Assembly (NCBI RefSeq): GCF_031845305.1
Contig: NZ_JAVREH010000003.1
Coordinates: 1 to 64,000 of the forward strand
Direction of reading: 5' to 3'
Length of the DNA: 64,000 nucleotides
From: Jatrophihabitans_A lederbergiae
GTDB taxonomy: Bacteria; Actinomycetota; Actinomycetes; Mycobacteriales; Jatrophihabitantaceae
Shown here: positions 54,764-64,000 of the stretch, piece after piece
Layout of the letters: each line of letters opens with the position of its first letter
Position numbering within the stretch: position 1 is the stretch's first letter
Notes under the pieces: generated by a model
The model's input: the letters and a program-made list of their open reading frames with translations, nothing else
What the model was told of the DNA's origin: nothing
The model's database searches: none
Translations under genes and position numbers: made by a program

Positions 54764-57646
54764 ATGACGGCCACGCACGCCAACGACGCCGCTGACATTC
54801 CGCCGTTCCGGTACAGTGCCGCGCTCGCCAACGAGCTGGAGTCGCGGTGGCAGCAGGAGTGGGCCGAGCGCGGCACCTTCAACGCCCCGAACCCCATCGG
54901 TGAGCTGAGCACCGGCTTCGAGCGGGTCGCCGGCAAGCCGCACACCTTCGTGATGGACATGTTCCCGTACCCGTCCGGCGCGGGGCTGCACGTCGGGCAC
55001 CCGCTGGGTTACATCGGCACCGACGTCTACGCCCGGTACCTGCGGATGCGCGGTGAGAACGTGCTGCACACCATGGGCTTCGACGCGTTCGGCCTGCCGG
55101 CCGAGCAGTACGCGTTGCAGACCGGACAGCATCCGGCCACGACCACCAACAAGAACATCGAGGTGTTCAAGCGCCAGCTGCGTGCGCTGGGCCTGGGCCA
55201 CGACCAACGTCGGGTCATCTCGACCACCGATCCGGAGTTCTACCGCTGGACGCAGTGGATCTTCCTGCAGCTGTTCAACTCCTTCTACGACTCCGACGCT
55301 GACAACGGCGTGGGGCGTGCCCGGCCGATCTCCGAGCTGATCAGCGATCTGAATGCCGGCAGACGTGAGCCGGACGAGGGCGCGAATGACTTCGGCCTGC
55401 CGTGGTCGGACCTGGACGAGAGCCAGCGCAGGACCGTGATCGACCGGCACCGGCTGGCCTACGTCTCGAAGCTGCCGGTGAACTGGTGTCCCGGACTGGG
55501 GACGGTGCTGGCGAATGAAGAGGTCACCGCGGACGGCCGGTCCGAGCGCGGCAACTTCCCGGTGTTCCGCAAGCCGCTGGCCCAGTGGATGCTGCGGATC
55601 ACCGCCTACGCGGACCGGCTGCTGGCCGATCTGGACTACATCGACTGGCCCGAGAAGGTCCGGACGATGCAGAAGAACTGGATCGGCCGCTCGATCGGCG
55701 CGCACGTCCACTTCGCGACCGAGAGCGGCGACATCACCGTCTTCACCACCCGTCCGGACACGCTGTTCGGCGCGACGTACATGGTGCTGGCGCCGGAGCA
55801 TCCGATGGTGGCGGACCTGACAGCGGTCAGCTGGCCCGAGGGCACCGAGCAGGAATGGACCGGCGGCTACCCGGACCCTGCCGCGGCCGTCGCCGCCTAT
55901 CAGCGGGAGGCCGCCGCCAAGACCGATCTGGACCGCCAGGGGGCCGATGCGAAGGCGAAGACCGGTGTGTTCATCGGGGCATTCGCCATCAACCCGGTGA
56001 CCGGTGCCCGGCTGCCGGTGTTCATTGCCGACTACGTCCTGATGGGATACGGCACTGGGGCGATCATGGCTGTCCCCGCGCAGGACGAGCGCGACTGGGA
56101 GTTCGCCGAGGCGTTCAAGCTTCCCATCATTCGCACCGTCCAACCGCCGGAGTCCTTTGCCAGAAAGGCCTTCCTCGGCGACGGGCCGGCCATGAAATCG
56201 GCCAACGACGAGGTCGACCTCAACGGTCTGGGCGTGAACGAGGCCAAGGCGCGGATCATCGAGTACCTGGAGCGGTCCGGTCGCGGCCGGGGCGCGACCA
56301 CTTACCGTTTGCGCGACTGGCTGTTCAGCCGGCAGCGATACTGGGGCGAGCCGTTTCCGATCGTGTACGACGAGAACAACCAGCCGATCGCGCTGCCGGA
56401 CTCGATGCTGCCGCTGCGGCTGCCGGAGACGAACGACTTCACGCCGAAGTCCTACCCGCCCGATGACGTGGACTCCGATCCCGAGCCCCCGCTGGGCCGG
56501 CTGACCGACTGGGTGAACGTCGAGCTGGATCTGGGCGACGGCCTGAAGAGCTATCGCCGCGAGACCAACACCATGCCGAACTGGGCCGGTTCGTGCTGGT
56601 ACGAGCTGCGGTATCTCGATCCGGCCAACGACGACGCGCTGGTGGACAAGCAGGTCGAGAACTACTGGATGGGTCCCACCGAGGAACGTCCGCTGGGTGG
56701 TGTCGACCTGTACGTCGGCGGAGTCGAGCATGCCGTGCTCCATCTGCTGTACTCGCGGTTCTGGCACAAGGTGCTGTTCGACCTGGGCCATGTCTCGAGT
56801 GCGGAACCCTTTCACCGGCTGGTCAATCAGGGAATGCTGCAACTGCCGGCCTACACCAACGCCGACGGTTTCTACGTCGAGGCTGCCGAGGTGACCGAGG
56901 CCGACGGCGCATTCTTGTTCGAGGGCCAGCAGGTACAGCGTGAGTTCGGCAAGATCGGCAAGAGCCTGAAGAATGTCGTCGCCCCGGACCAGTTCGTCGC
57001 CGACTTCGGAACCGACACGTTCCGGCTGTTCGAGATGTTCTCGGGGCCGCTGGACCAGTCCCGGCCATGGGATGCCAAGGCCATCGTCGGACCGTACCGG
57101 TTGCTGCAGCGGATCTGGCGGGTGGTGCTGGACGAGCAGACCGGGCGGCCGCACGTGGCCGACATGGACGTGCCGGACGAGCTGAACAGGCTGCTGCACA
57201 AGACGATTTCCGCGGTTCGCGACGGTTACGAGACGCTGCGGTTCAACACCTCGATCGCCCGCATCACCGAGCTGAACAACACCGTCACCCAGCTGTACCC
57301 GGACGGTGGGGCGCCCCGCGCGGTGGCCGAGGCGCTGACGCTGATGCTGGCTCCGCTGGCACCGCACGCGGCCGAGGAACTGTGGTCGAAGCTGGGTCAT
57401 GCCGAGTCGCTGGCGTGGCAGGAGTTTCCCGTCGTGGACGAGGGGCTGTTGGTGGACGACACGATCGAGGTCCCGGTGCAGGTCAACGGCAAGGTGCGCT
57501 CGGTGATCCACGTCGCGGCGGATGCCGACGCGGCCGCGATGGAGGCAGCCGCCCGGGCCGAGGACAAGGTGCTCAGCGCCCTGGCCGACCGTCCGGTCAA
57601 GCGAGTGATCGCCGTGCCCGGCCGGCTGGTCAACTTCGTCGTCTAA
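54764..57646 (+). CDS. leuS: Leucyl-tRNA synthetase
   Basis: A 960-residue class I synthetase charging tRNA-Leu. The HIGH motif is H76-V77-G78-H79 in PSGAGLHVGHPLG; the CP1 editing domain spans about 250-450, with the threonine-rich TVFTTRPDTLFGATYMVLAPE and MGYGTGAIMAVPAQDERD carrying the editing aspartate; the KMSKS loop is K730-I-G-K-S734; the anticodon and C-terminal domains follow. ATG 54764 has GGGAG eight bases upstream. A leucine-rich leader peptide and attenuator precede it. Translation of degV begins ten bases after its stop. Confidence 0.97.
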   Translation: MTATHANDAADIPPFRYSAALANELESRWQQEWAERGTFNAPNPIGELSTGFERVAGKPHTFVMDMFPYPSGAGLHVGHPLGYIGTDVYARYLRMRGENVLHTMGFDAFGLPAEQYALQTGQHPATTTNKNIEVFKRQLRALGLGHDQRRVISTTDPEFYRWTQWIFLQLFNSFYDSDADNGVGRARPISELISDLNAGRREPDEGANDFGLPWSDLDESQRRTVIDRHRLAYVSKLPVNWCPGLGTVLANEEVTADGRSERGNFPVFRKPLAQWMLRITAYADRLLADLDYIDWPEKVRTMQKNWIGRSIGAHVHFATESGDITVFTTRPDTLFGATYMVLAPEHPMVADLTAVSWPEGTEQEWTGGYPDPAAAVAAYQREAAAKTDLDRQGADAKAKTGVFIGAFAINPVTGARLPVFIADYVLMGYGTGAIMAVPAQDERDWEFAEAFKLPIIRTVQPPESFARKAFLGDGPAMKSANDEVDLNGLGVNEAKARIIEYLERSGRGRGATTYRLRDWLFSRQRYWGEPFPIVYDENNQPIALPDSMLPLRLPETNDFTPKSYPPDDVDSDPEPPLGRLTDWVNVELDLGDGLKSYRRETNTMPNWAGSCWYELRYLDPANDDALVDKQVENYWMGPTEERPLGGVDLYVGGVEHAVLHLLYSRFWHKVLFDLGHVSSAEPFHRLVNQGMLQLPAYTNADGFYVEAAEVTEADGAFLFEGQQVQREFGKIGKSLKNVVAPDQFVADFGTDTFRLFEMFSGPLDQSRPWDAKAIVGPYRLLQRIWRVVLDEQTGRPHVADMDVPDELNRLLHKTISAVRDGYETLRFNTSIARITELNNTVTQLYPDGGAPRAVAEALTLMLAPLAPHAAEELWSKLGHAESLAWQEFPVVDEGLLVDDTIEVPVQVNGKVRSVIHVAADADAAAMEAAARAEDKVLSALADRPVKRVIAVPGRLVNFVV

Positions 57647-57655
57647 CGTCGGGGA

Positions 57656-58522
57656 ATGGCAACCCAGCAGCGCGCACCTCAGCGGGTCGCCGTCGTCACC
57701 GACTCGACGTCCTATCTACCGGTGGCGCTGTCGGACGCCCTCGGAGTGCGGCTGGTCGCGCTGCAGGTGCAGCTGGACGGCCGGACCGGCCAGGAGGGCC
57801 GCGACGTCAGCCCGGCCGATGTGACGGCCGCGCTGCGCAACCGGACGGCCGTTACCACCTCGCGCCCGACGCCGGCGGAGTTCCTCGAGGTGTACCGCTG
57901 CGCGCTGCGCGAGGGCGCCGAGGCTGTCGTCTCGGTGCACCTCTCCGCTGAGCTGTCGGGTACCTGCGACTCCGCCCGGCTGGCGGCGGCCGAGCTGGAC
58001 GAGGGTGTGGTGCGGGTGCTGGACTCCCGCTCGACGGCGATGGCCCTGGGCTTCGCGGTGCTGGCCGCGGCACGGGCGGCAGCGGCCGGAGCGGGTGCCG
58101 AGGCCGTGGAGCAGGCCGCCCGGGCCGCCCGGGAGCGCACCTCGGCGCTGTTCTACGTGGACTCGCTGGAGTGGCTGCATCGCGGCGGTCGGATCGGCAC
58201 CGCGGCGGCGATGCTCGGCACGGCGCTGGCCGTCAAGCCGCTGCTGCACCTGGCCGACGGCAAGATCGTGCCGCTGGAGAAGGTGCGAACCGCGTCCAAG
58301 GCGATCGCCCGGCTGGTGCAGCTCACGGTCAACCACGCGGGCAGCGGCGAGGTGGATATCGCGGTGCAGCACCTGGCGTCGCCGGAGCGGGCGGCAGACG
58401 TGGCGCGGCAGCTCCGCGAGGCGCTGCCGAACCTGCGGGAGTTGCACCAGTCCGAGGTCGGGGCGGTTGTCGGCGCCCATGTCGGGCCTGGTCTGTTGGG
58501 CGTCGTCGTGAACCGGCTGTAG
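57656..58522 (+). CDS. DegV family fatty-acid-binding protein
   Basis: A 288-residue DegV protein: VAVVTDSTSYLPVALSDALG at the start, TTSRPTPAEFLEVY, VVSVHLSAELSGTCDSARLAA and LFYVDSLEWLHRGGRIGTAAA are characteristic. In Firmicutes the homologue FakB binds a fatty acid for phosphorylation by FakA; the loop residues SAELSGT correspond to the fatty-acid/phosphate site. No fakA is nearby. It follows leuS after nine bases and is likely in the same transcript, as in Streptomyces and mycobacteria near comEA-comEC. Confidence 0.88.
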   Translation: MATQQRAPQRVAVVTDSTSYLPVALSDALGVRLVALQVQLDGRTGQEGRDVSPADVTAALRNRTAVTTSRPTPAEFLEVYRCALREGAEAVVSVHLSAELSGTCDSARLAAAELDEGVVRVLDSRSTAMALGFAVLAAARAAAAGAGAEAVEQAARAARERTSALFYVDSLEWLHRGGRIGTAAAMLGTALAVKPLLHLADGKIVPLEKVRTASKAIARLVQLTVNHAGSGEVDIAVQHLASPERAADVARQLREALPNLRELHQSEVGAVVGAHVGPGLLGVVVNRL

Positions 58523-58548
58523 CCGCTCAGTCCAATGGGGCAGTGCCC

Positions 58549-60195
58549 TCAATTCTTCGGGCAGTGCCCGGTCCCGATGGGGAATTTGGAGTTGAAGGTG
58601 TAATTCCCGCCGGCCCCGGTATTCAGCGTGACGTACAGGCCGTCCTGCTTGATGCAGGCGTCCTTGTCCCTGCTCTCCATGCCCAGCCACCGGTACCAGC
58701 GCAGCCGCACCCGCACCGAACTGTTCGCCGGCACCGAGACGACGATCGCGTCGGGATGCTGGCTGAGAACCCGTGACGGGGGGTTGACGAGCGGCTCGAA
58801 GCCCCGTACCTCATACATCGTCCAGTGCGCGTTTCGCCAGGTCGGATTGAGGTAATCCAGGTTGGTCCTGATCAGCGCCAGCTCGGCGCGCCCGTAGCCG
58901 GTGAGCTCGGCATCGGGCACCGCCACGTACTGCACGGCGTTGTCGGTGAGAAACGTCCGGTATGAGGCGGCGGTCGGCTTTTGCTGGTAGAACACGGCGT
59001 CGTTGAGCCGGATGTCGGTCTGGCGCAACCAGCCCCGCGCCAGCGGGACGCCGCGGGCCAGGTAGACCGAGTCCCAGTGCCCGGCCAGCTCGGGCACCTC
59101 GACCCGGCCGGTCAGCGGGCCGCGGGTACGGATCTCGTCGATGACCGGGGTGTAGTAGCCGCTGTAGCCGCTGACCCGGCCGGTGCTGGCGATCGTGCTG
59201 GGGCTGACCGGTAGCTGCACCACCAGGATCACCACCAGCGCCAGGATGGTGAGCGACCGGGTTCGCCAGTGGATGAACGAGGCGGCGATGGGCAGTGCGA
59301 ACAGCAGGCTGAGCCGGGTGGCGTTCGAACCGACCGGCGTCGGAAGGACGAACGCGGCCAGTACCAGCACGATGCCGAGGCCCGCGCCGAGCCGGATCGG
59401 GTGGCAGCGCCGGGGGACCGTGGCCAGCACGATGGCCAGCGCCAGCAGGGATGCCCCACAATCGACGAAGGTGAACGGCTGGCGGCCGCCGTCGCCGAAG
59501 ATTACCGACGTGATGGCCATCGAGATACCGGCCGGCACGATGAGGGCAGCGGCCGCGCCGGGACGCCGCAGCAGCACGGCGACGCCACCGGCGATCCACA
59601 GCAGCAGGCCGGCGACCGGGCTCGCCCCGCCGCACAGCAGACTGAACAGGATCGCCAGTGCGATCGCCAACCAGCGCGGCAGCCGGGTGGTGGTCAGCAG
59701 CGTCAGGGCGATCAGGCCGCAGGCCAGGCCGCAGGCGAAGGTGATCCGGCCCTCCACCACGTTGGCGACCTGGGTGACCGCCGCCGCGATCCCGCCGAGC
59801 ACCGGGCGCGCCGGTCTGAGCCGGTGCAGCAGCCGGACGGTGTACCAGGTGCCGATCACCGCGGCGAGTGCTCCGGTCGGTTTCGTGCCGACGTGCGCCA
59901 TCAGGGTCGAAGCCCACAGGGTGTAGCCGTACTCCACGGTGCCGCCGAACCACCGGAAGTCGATGATCGAGAACGGGTACCTGGACGCGAAGTCGGCGCG
60001 GGCCAACTGTGCGGCGAGGTCGGTGTTCATCGGGGGCAGCAGCAGAAAGCCCCACGCCAGCAGCATCGACACGCCGGTGGCGATCAGCGCGGGGCGGTAA
60101 CCGGAGTTCCACAGTCGGCGGGCGAACGTGACCGGGTGCCACAGCGAGCCCGGCCCGGCGTCGGGCTGGGCAAGCGGCAGGGACGTCACGGGCAC
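58549..60195 (-). CDS. Polytopic membrane protein of unknown family
   Basis: A 548-residue protein with about eleven hydrophobic segments (ALIATGVSMLLAWGFLLL, RWLAIALAILFSLLCGGA, LGAGLGIVLVLAAFVL) and an extracytoplasmic C-terminal domain of about 190 residues. The first loop PPMNTDLAAQLARADFASRY has acidic residues where GT-C enzymes and PTPS-related membrane proteins keep them, but I do not recognise a named family. GTG 60195 is chosen: GGAAG lies about ten bases upstream. It is inserted on the opposite strand between degV and comEA, which are neighbours in related genomes. Confidence 0.6.
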   Translation of the reverse strand: MPVTSLPLAQPDAGPGSLWHPVTFARRLWNSGYRPALIATGVSMLLAWGFLLLPPMNTDLAAQLARADFASRYPFSIIDFRWFGGTVEYGYTLWASTLMAHVGTKPTGALAAVIGTWYTVRLLHRLRPARPVLGGIAAAVTQVANVVEGRITFACGLACGLIALTLLTTTRLPRWLAIALAILFSLLCGGASPVAGLLLWIAGGVAVLLRRPGAAAALIVPAGISMAITSVIFGDGGRQPFTFVDCGASLLALAIVLATVPRRCHPIRLGAGLGIVLVLAAFVLPTPVGSNATRLSLLFALPIAASFIHWRTRSLTILALVVILVVQLPVSPSTIASTGRVSGYSGYYTPVIDEIRTRGPLTGRVEVPELAGHWDSVYLARGVPLARGWLRQTDIRLNDAVFYQQKPTAASYRTFLTDNAVQYVAVPDAELTGYGRAELALIRTNLDYLNPTWRNAHWTMYEVRGFEPLVNPPSRVLSQHPDAIVVSVPANSSVRVRLRWYRWLGMESRDKDACIKQDGLYVTLNTGAGGNYTFNSKFPIGTGHCPKN

Positions 60196-60424
60196 ACTCG
60201 GCAGTCTTCCATCCGCAGCGAGGTGGTTTACCCGAACGCTCAGGCCGGGGCCAGCGGGAGCGGGTGCAGTGCTCCGCACGGCAACCGCGATGATGACCGG
60301 ACGGACGTGACGCTCGTCGGCCCTGATGCGATTCCGTGATCCGGCCTTCTCCACAGTTGGAGCGGCTGTCCACAGTCGTGGCAAACCCCGTTCCGGCCGG
60401 CTGCTCCCACCTAGCGTCGTTGGG

Positions 60425-61252
60425 GTGCAGCAGCGTGGAGCAGAAGGACGAGGGGTCAGGGATCGGGTCTCCTCGCTGAGCGCCCGGTTCGTCGGCGATC
60501 GCTTCAACGCAGGCGGCTCCGGCGCTGCCGGGTTCAGGCACGCCCGGCTGAACCCGGGACGACGGGCGGTTGTCGCGATGGCGGTTGTCGCGATGGTGTC
60601 GCTGGTGGTCACGGGGGCATGGGTGCTCGCCTCTCGGCCGCACCGCTTGGCGGCCGCGACGACCGGGTTGACGAGTGCGCCGCCACCGATAAGTCCTGGC
60701 GGCTCGCTGATGTCACCGCTGGCGAGTCCGTCACCCGCCGGTTCTGGAGCGAGCGCCGCGCACAGCGAAGCCGCTGTAGTGGTCGACGTGGTGGGCAAGG
60801 TCCGCAAACCGGGGGTCTACCGGTTGGCTGCGGGCGCCAGGGTGGACGACGCGGTAGCCGCCGCCGGTGGCGCGCTGACCGGAGTCGACCTGGTGGCGGT
60901 CAACCTTGCCCGCAAGCTCAGCGACGGCGAGCAGGTCGCCATCGGGATCACTGTCCCTGCGGCTCCGGGAACTGGTGGCGGTGCCGATGCCGGTGGAAGT
61001 GCTGGCGGTGGTGGCGGGGATGCCGCCGGGGCGCCGTCCTCGGCAGCTTCTAGCTCGGCATTGGTGGATCTGAACTCGGCGACAGCAAGCCAGCTGGACG
61101 CCCTTCCCGGGGTGGGGCCGGTGCTCGCCCAGCGGATCGTGGATTGGCGCACTCAGCACTCGAAGTTCGACAGTGTGGACCAGTTGCAGTCAGTTTCGGG
61201 CATTGGCGACGCGAAGTTCGCCGATCTCAAGCCGCTGGTGACTGTCGGATGA
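60425..61252 (+). CDS. comEA: ComEA-like DNA-binding protein (SLBB + helix-hairpin-helix)
   Basis: A 275-residue membrane-anchored DNA-receptor-like protein. A cytoplasmic basic stretch is followed by one helix (VVAMAVVAMVSLVVTGAWVL), a Ser/Pro/Gly-rich linker, an SLBB domain (VVVDVVGKVRKPGVYRLAAG, about 118-175), a Gly/Ala-rich spacer, and a C-terminal double HhH (LVDLNSATASQLDALPGVGPVLAQRI). The start is not certain; GTG 60425 matches homologue length. Its stop overlaps the comEC start (ATGA). Confidence 0.88.
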   Translation: MQQRGAEGRGVRDRVSSLSARFVGDRFNAGGSGAAGFRHARLNPGRRAVVAMAVVAMVSLVVTGAWVLASRPHRLAAATTGLTSAPPPISPGGSLMSPLASPSPAGSGASAAHSEAAVVVDVVGKVRKPGVYRLAAGARVDDAVAAAGGALTGVDLVAVNLARKLSDGEQVAIGITVPAAPGTGGGADAGGSAGGGGGDAAGAPSSAASSSALVDLNSATASQLDALPGVGPVLAQRIVDWRTQHSKFDSVDQLQSVSGIGDAKFADLKPLVTVG

Positions 61253-63687
61253 GCCACCACCAGCTGGACGTTCGGAAGCTGACCAACCGTCGGGTGAAGG
61301 AACCGGACGGTGAGCGGGAGCCGGTGGATCTGCGGCTGGCGGTGGGAGCGATGGCGGCGTGGGCGGCGGTGATCTGGGGGCTGGGCCGAAGCGCGAGTAC
61401 GGCTGCGATCGGCGCGGCCGTGGCGGTGGTGCTGACGGTTCTGCTGCTGGGTACCGGCCGACGGTGTCCGAGGTTGCTTCCGGTCGCCTTCGCGGCGTGC
61501 TGCGTGGTGCTGGTGCTGCCGCCGCTGTCGGCACGGCTACATCGGGCGCGGGACGGCGAGCTGGCGCGAATGGCGCGAAGCCGGGTGCAGGTCACCGCGG
61601 AGCTGCGGGTGACCGGTGATCCTCGTCCGCTGGCCGCGCACGGGACGTCGGGGTCACCGCGCAGCGCCATCGACGCGAAGCTGCTGGCGGTGGTGGTCGC
61701 AGGTCACCGGACGACGGTGGCGGGGTCGGTGCTGGTGCTCGGCCCGTCGGATGCGTGGCGTGGGATCTTGCCGGGGCAGCGGGTGCGCCTGGATGCGACG
61801 CTGCAACCCCCGCTCAAGGACAATCTCTTGACCGCGACGTTGTCGGCTCGCACCGATCCGGAGCTACTCGGGCGTCCGCCGTGGTGGCAGCGGGCTGCGG
61901 GTGAGGTCCGCAGCGGTCTGCAGCGGGCCTCGGCTGGTTTGCCGGTGCTGGCGCGCGGGTTGCTTCCGGGGCTGGTGGACGGCGATACCAGTCAGCTCGA
62001 TCCGGTGCTCGCGAACCGGTTCCGGGTGGCGGGACTGACACACCTGACTGCCGTCAGTGGCACGAACTGCTCGATCTTGATCGGTGCCGTCGCGCTGGTG
62101 TTGCGGCGGATGAAGGCGTCGCCGCGGACGATCGCGGTGCTGGGCGGGGTGGTGCTGGTCGGGTTTGTGGTGATCGCCCGACCGTCACCGAGCGTGCTGC
62201 GGGCCGCGCTGATGGCTGCGATCGCGCTGACGGCGTTGGCTTCCGGACGGCAGCGCGGGGCGGTGCCGGTCCTAGCGGCATCCGTGTTGGGACTGCTGCT
62301 GTGGCAGCCTTCCTTGGCGGTGGACCTGGGTTTCACGCTGTCGGTGGCGGCGACGGCGGCGCTGATGCTGATTGCCCCCGGATGGGCGGATGCCCTGGCC
62401 CGGCGGGGTGTGCCGACGGGTCTGGCGGAGCCGCTGGCGGTTGCCGCGGCAGCCCACCTCACCACCGTTCCGATCATCGCGGGGATCAGCGGCCGGATCA
62501 GTCTGGTCGCGATCCCGGCGAACCTGCTCGCCGAACCGGTGGTGGCCGCGGCGACTGTGCTCGGGGTGCTGGCTGCGGTGACGTCGGTGCTCTGCCTACC
62601 GCTTGGTGCGCTCTTGGCGCAACTGGCCGGCTGGCCGTGCCGCTGGCTGGTGTGGGTAGCGGAGTATTTCGGCTCGTTGCCGGGCGCGTCGCTGCCCTGG
62701 CCGTCCGGGGTGCCGGGTGGGCTGCTGCTGATGGCGTTGTCGGTGGGGACCGCGCTCGCCTGTCGGCACAGCGGGGTCCGGGTGCTGTTCGCCGTGGGCG
62801 TGGCGGTCGGCGTGCTGGTGCAGATACCGGGACGCGCTGTCGTGGTGGCGTGGCCGCCGCACGGCTGGGTCATCGTGGCGTGCGATATCGGCCAGGGCGA
62901 CGCACTGGTGCTCAATGCCGGTGGCGGAAGTGCGGTGGTGGTGGACGCCGGCCCGGACCCGGTCGCGGTGGACCGGTGCCTGCACGAGCTGGGCGTGACC
63001 CGGGTGCCGTTGCTGGTGCTGAGCCATTCCCACCTCGACCACGTCGGCGGCCTGTCCGGGGTGTTGCACGAGCGCGAGGTCGGACGGGTGCTGACCTCGC
63101 CGCTGAGCGAGCCGGTGACCGGTCATCGGCTGGTGCTGAATGTGCTGGCGACCCGCGGTTTGCGGCTGGAGCAGGTCAGCGCCGGCGCCACGCTGGATGC
63201 CGGGGGAGTGCACCTTGACGTCCTCGGGCCGAGGCAGTTGTTTCACGGCACCCGGTCGGATCCGAACAACTCATCCGTGGTCATGCGAGCGGCCATCGGT
63301 GGTACCCGCGTCCTGCTGCCCGGTGACGCCGAGCTGGAGGCCCAGGACGACTTGCTGGCATCGGGTGTGGATCTGCGGGCGGACATCCTCAAGGTGCCGC
63401 ACCACGGCAGCGCGTACTCCGATCCGGCATTCCTGCAGGCGGTGCACGCCCGGCTGGCGCTGGTGTCGGTCGGATTGGGCAACGACTACGGTCACCCGTC
63501 ACCGTTGCTGATCGCCGAGCTCGCGCGGTTGGGTGTGCCGACTCGCCGAACTGACCAGGACGGTGACATCGCGGTCGTCCGTGACGGCAGCCGGCTTGTG
63601 CCGGTGGTGCACTCGACACGGACGGGTAACGCCAGGGGGCCACCGTCCTCCGGCCGTGCGCATTGCCTTTGGCCGCACCAGGCGTAG
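61249..63687 (+). CDS. comEC: ComEC/Rec2 family DNA-uptake channel
   Basis: An 812-residue inner-membrane protein. The N-terminal OB-like DUF4131 domain is followed by the competence domain (about 240-520) with many membrane segments, including LTAVSGTNCSILIGAVALVL, VVIARPSPSVLRAALMAAIAL and AVDLGFTLSVAATAAL. The C-terminal metallo-beta-lactamase domain has LVLSHSHLDHVGGLSG (HxHxDH), LLPGDAELEAQDDLL and VPHHGSAYSD. The full metal-binding set suggests a nuclease-active form. The stretch 63688-63891 after it shows no gene. Confidence 0.93.
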   Translation: MSHHQLDVRKLTNRRVKEPDGEREPVDLRLAVGAMAAWAAVIWGLGRSASTAAIGAAVAVVLTVLLLGTGRRCPRLLPVAFAACCVVLVLPPLSARLHRARDGELARMARSRVQVTAELRVTGDPRPLAAHGTSGSPRSAIDAKLLAVVVAGHRTTVAGSVLVLGPSDAWRGILPGQRVRLDATLQPPLKDNLLTATLSARTDPELLGRPPWWQRAAGEVRSGLQRASAGLPVLARGLLPGLVDGDTSQLDPVLANRFRVAGLTHLTAVSGTNCSILIGAVALVLRRMKASPRTIAVLGGVVLVGFVVIARPSPSVLRAALMAAIALTALASGRQRGAVPVLAASVLGLLLWQPSLAVDLGFTLSVAATAALMLIAPGWADALARRGVPTGLAEPLAVAAAAHLTTVPIIAGISGRISLVAIPANLLAEPVVAAATVLGVLAAVTSVLCLPLGALLAQLAGWPCRWLVWVAEYFGSLPGASLPWPSGVPGGLLLMALSVGTALACRHSGVRVLFAVGVAVGVLVQIPGRAVVVAWPPHGWVIVACDIGQGDALVLNAGGGSAVVVDAGPDPVAVDRCLHELGVTRVPLLVLSHSHLDHVGGLSGVLHEREVGRVLTSPLSEPVTGHRLVLNVLATRGLRLEQVSAGATLDAGGVHLDVLGPRQLFHGTRSDPNNSSVVMRAAIGGTRVLLPGDAELEAQDDLLASGVDLRADILKVPHHGSAYSDPAFLQAVHARLALVSVGLGNDYGHPSPLLIAELARLGVPTRRTDQDGDIAVVRDGSRLVPVVHSTRTGNARGPPSSGRAHCLWPHQA

Positions 63688-63891
63688 ACGGAATGCAGCC
63701 CAGCCGCGATCTGCCGTCGGCTCAGTTCGATGGCGTAGCGGGCCGCGGTGGTCTCGAACGCCGCTTATCTCCGGCGATCAGCAACCCGGCTGGACACCTC
63801 GGGCCGGGACCGCGCCACTCGTCCACGGCTCGGCACCCGCCGCCGTGCCGGGCTCCGCCGCGTTGTCGGTCGCGCATGAAATCATTTTCAG

Positions 63892-64000
63892 GTGCCGACC
63901 CCCGCCGCTAGCCGCCAACCCGCTGACCGGTCGGCTGCCGAGCCGATCGCACCGCTGACGCTCGTGGTCGGCGATGAGGAGTTCCTCGTCAGCCGCGCCC
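63892..64000 (+). CDS. holA: DNA polymerase III delta subunit, N-terminus (cut by window edge)
   Basis: Thirty-six codons from GTG 63892 to the window end: a short Pro/Ala-rich start, then APLTLVVGDEEFLVSRA. This is the opening of HolA, the clamp-loader subunit, whose family starts with a LxxGxEExL(L/V) motif. The position after comEA-comEC is the usual one in actinobacteria. There is no ribosome site, but TGAAATCATTTTCA just upstream is AT-rich and may be promoter DNA. Confidence 0.8.
   Translation, partial: MPTPAASRQPADRSAAEPIAPLTLVVGDEEFLVSRA

Noticed and set aside
54719..57511. 930-codon open frame on the minus strand opposite leuS, and similar long frames opposite rmlB-rmlD (6124-7446), the SpoIID gene (7839-10145) and manB/SIS (39071-41428)
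   Set aside because: They are antisense shadows caused by high third-position GC; their predicted peptides are low-complexity Arg/Gly/His/Val-rich sequences with no family motifs, while the plus-strand genes are certain.
63688..63891. Small coding frame or transposase relic between comEC and holA
   Set aside because: Frames in both directions lack family motifs and a convincing start; only an AT-rich patch just before holA stands out.

Overview
The window is high-GC DNA from an actinobacterium. The gene set (MtrA-MtrB-LpqB, a WhiB2-type protein, F420 biosynthesis genes, a WbbL-like rhamnosyltransferase, GpgP and an OctT-like SGNH hydrolase) and, from memory of the M. tuberculosis map, its gene order resemble the Rv3268-Rv3241 block followed by the Rv2420-Rv2413 block. 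The two blocks are far apart in M. tuberculosis and are joined here between hpf and rsfS. The combination (fbiC next to fbiA-fbiB, no mycolic-acid genes, an export-type polysaccharide locus) suits a deep-branching relative of the Frankiales/Nakamurellales/Jatrophihabitans type better than a Mycobacterium; the species cannot be named from the sequence. No tRNA, rRNA or CRISPR array was seen.

Layout. 1-3 kb: start of an IS630-type transposase, a frameshifted membrane protein, a PAC2 protein and a two-subunit CoA-transferase. 3-8 kb: TIGR03089 protein, an LCP cell-wall ligase, and rmlB-rmlD (dTDP-rhamnose) ending in a 46-bp perfect palindrome. 8-30 kb: a cell-surface polysaccharide locus with a secreted SpoIID-domain repeat protein, two tandem GDP-mannose 4,6-dehydratases, a Wzm/Wzt-type ABC exporter with an extended Wzt C-terminal domain, at least four glycosyltransferases, three methyltransferases, three polytopic membrane proteins, then wbbL and manC. 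A vapBC toxin-antitoxin pair with the relic of another antitoxin lies inside this locus. 30-38 kb: DNA glycosylase, the F420 genes (fbiA, fbiB as a CofE-Nudix fusion, fbiC), a serine hydrolase and a GPP34 protein, then whiB. 38-44 kb: the mannose-supply operon (DUF3499, manB, Trm112, SIS isomerase, CDF transporter, manA). 44-52 kb: sahH with an in-frame MerR-like N-terminal reading frame, a DctA relic, mtrA-mtrB-lpqB, comF and hpf. 52-64 kb: rsfS, gpgP, octT-like, leuS behind a leucine leader peptide and attenuator, degV, a membrane protein, comEA-comEC and the start of holA.

How it fits together: manA, manB and manC turn fructose-6-phosphate into GDP-mannose; the two GMDs convert GDP-mannose to its 4-keto-6-deoxy form; rmlB and rmlD make dTDP-rhamnose; the glycosyltransferases and WbbL use these donors; Wzm/Wzt would export a finished lipid-linked glycan; LCP enzymes attach glycans to peptidoglycan. 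Translational coupling by 4-base stop/start overlaps (ATGA, GTGA, TTGA) is common, and several transcripts look leaderless (vapB, fbiC, the leuS leader).

Most notable points: (1) a textbook leucine attenuator before leuS, with mutually exclusive hairpins; (2) a MerR-type DNA-binding domain read in frame into S-adenosylhomocysteinase; (3) an FbiB whose usual nitroreductase half is replaced by a Nudix hydrolase; (4) an ABC polysaccharide exporter with a Wzt carbohydrate-binding-type tail beside paired methyltransferases, which suggests chain-terminal methylation.
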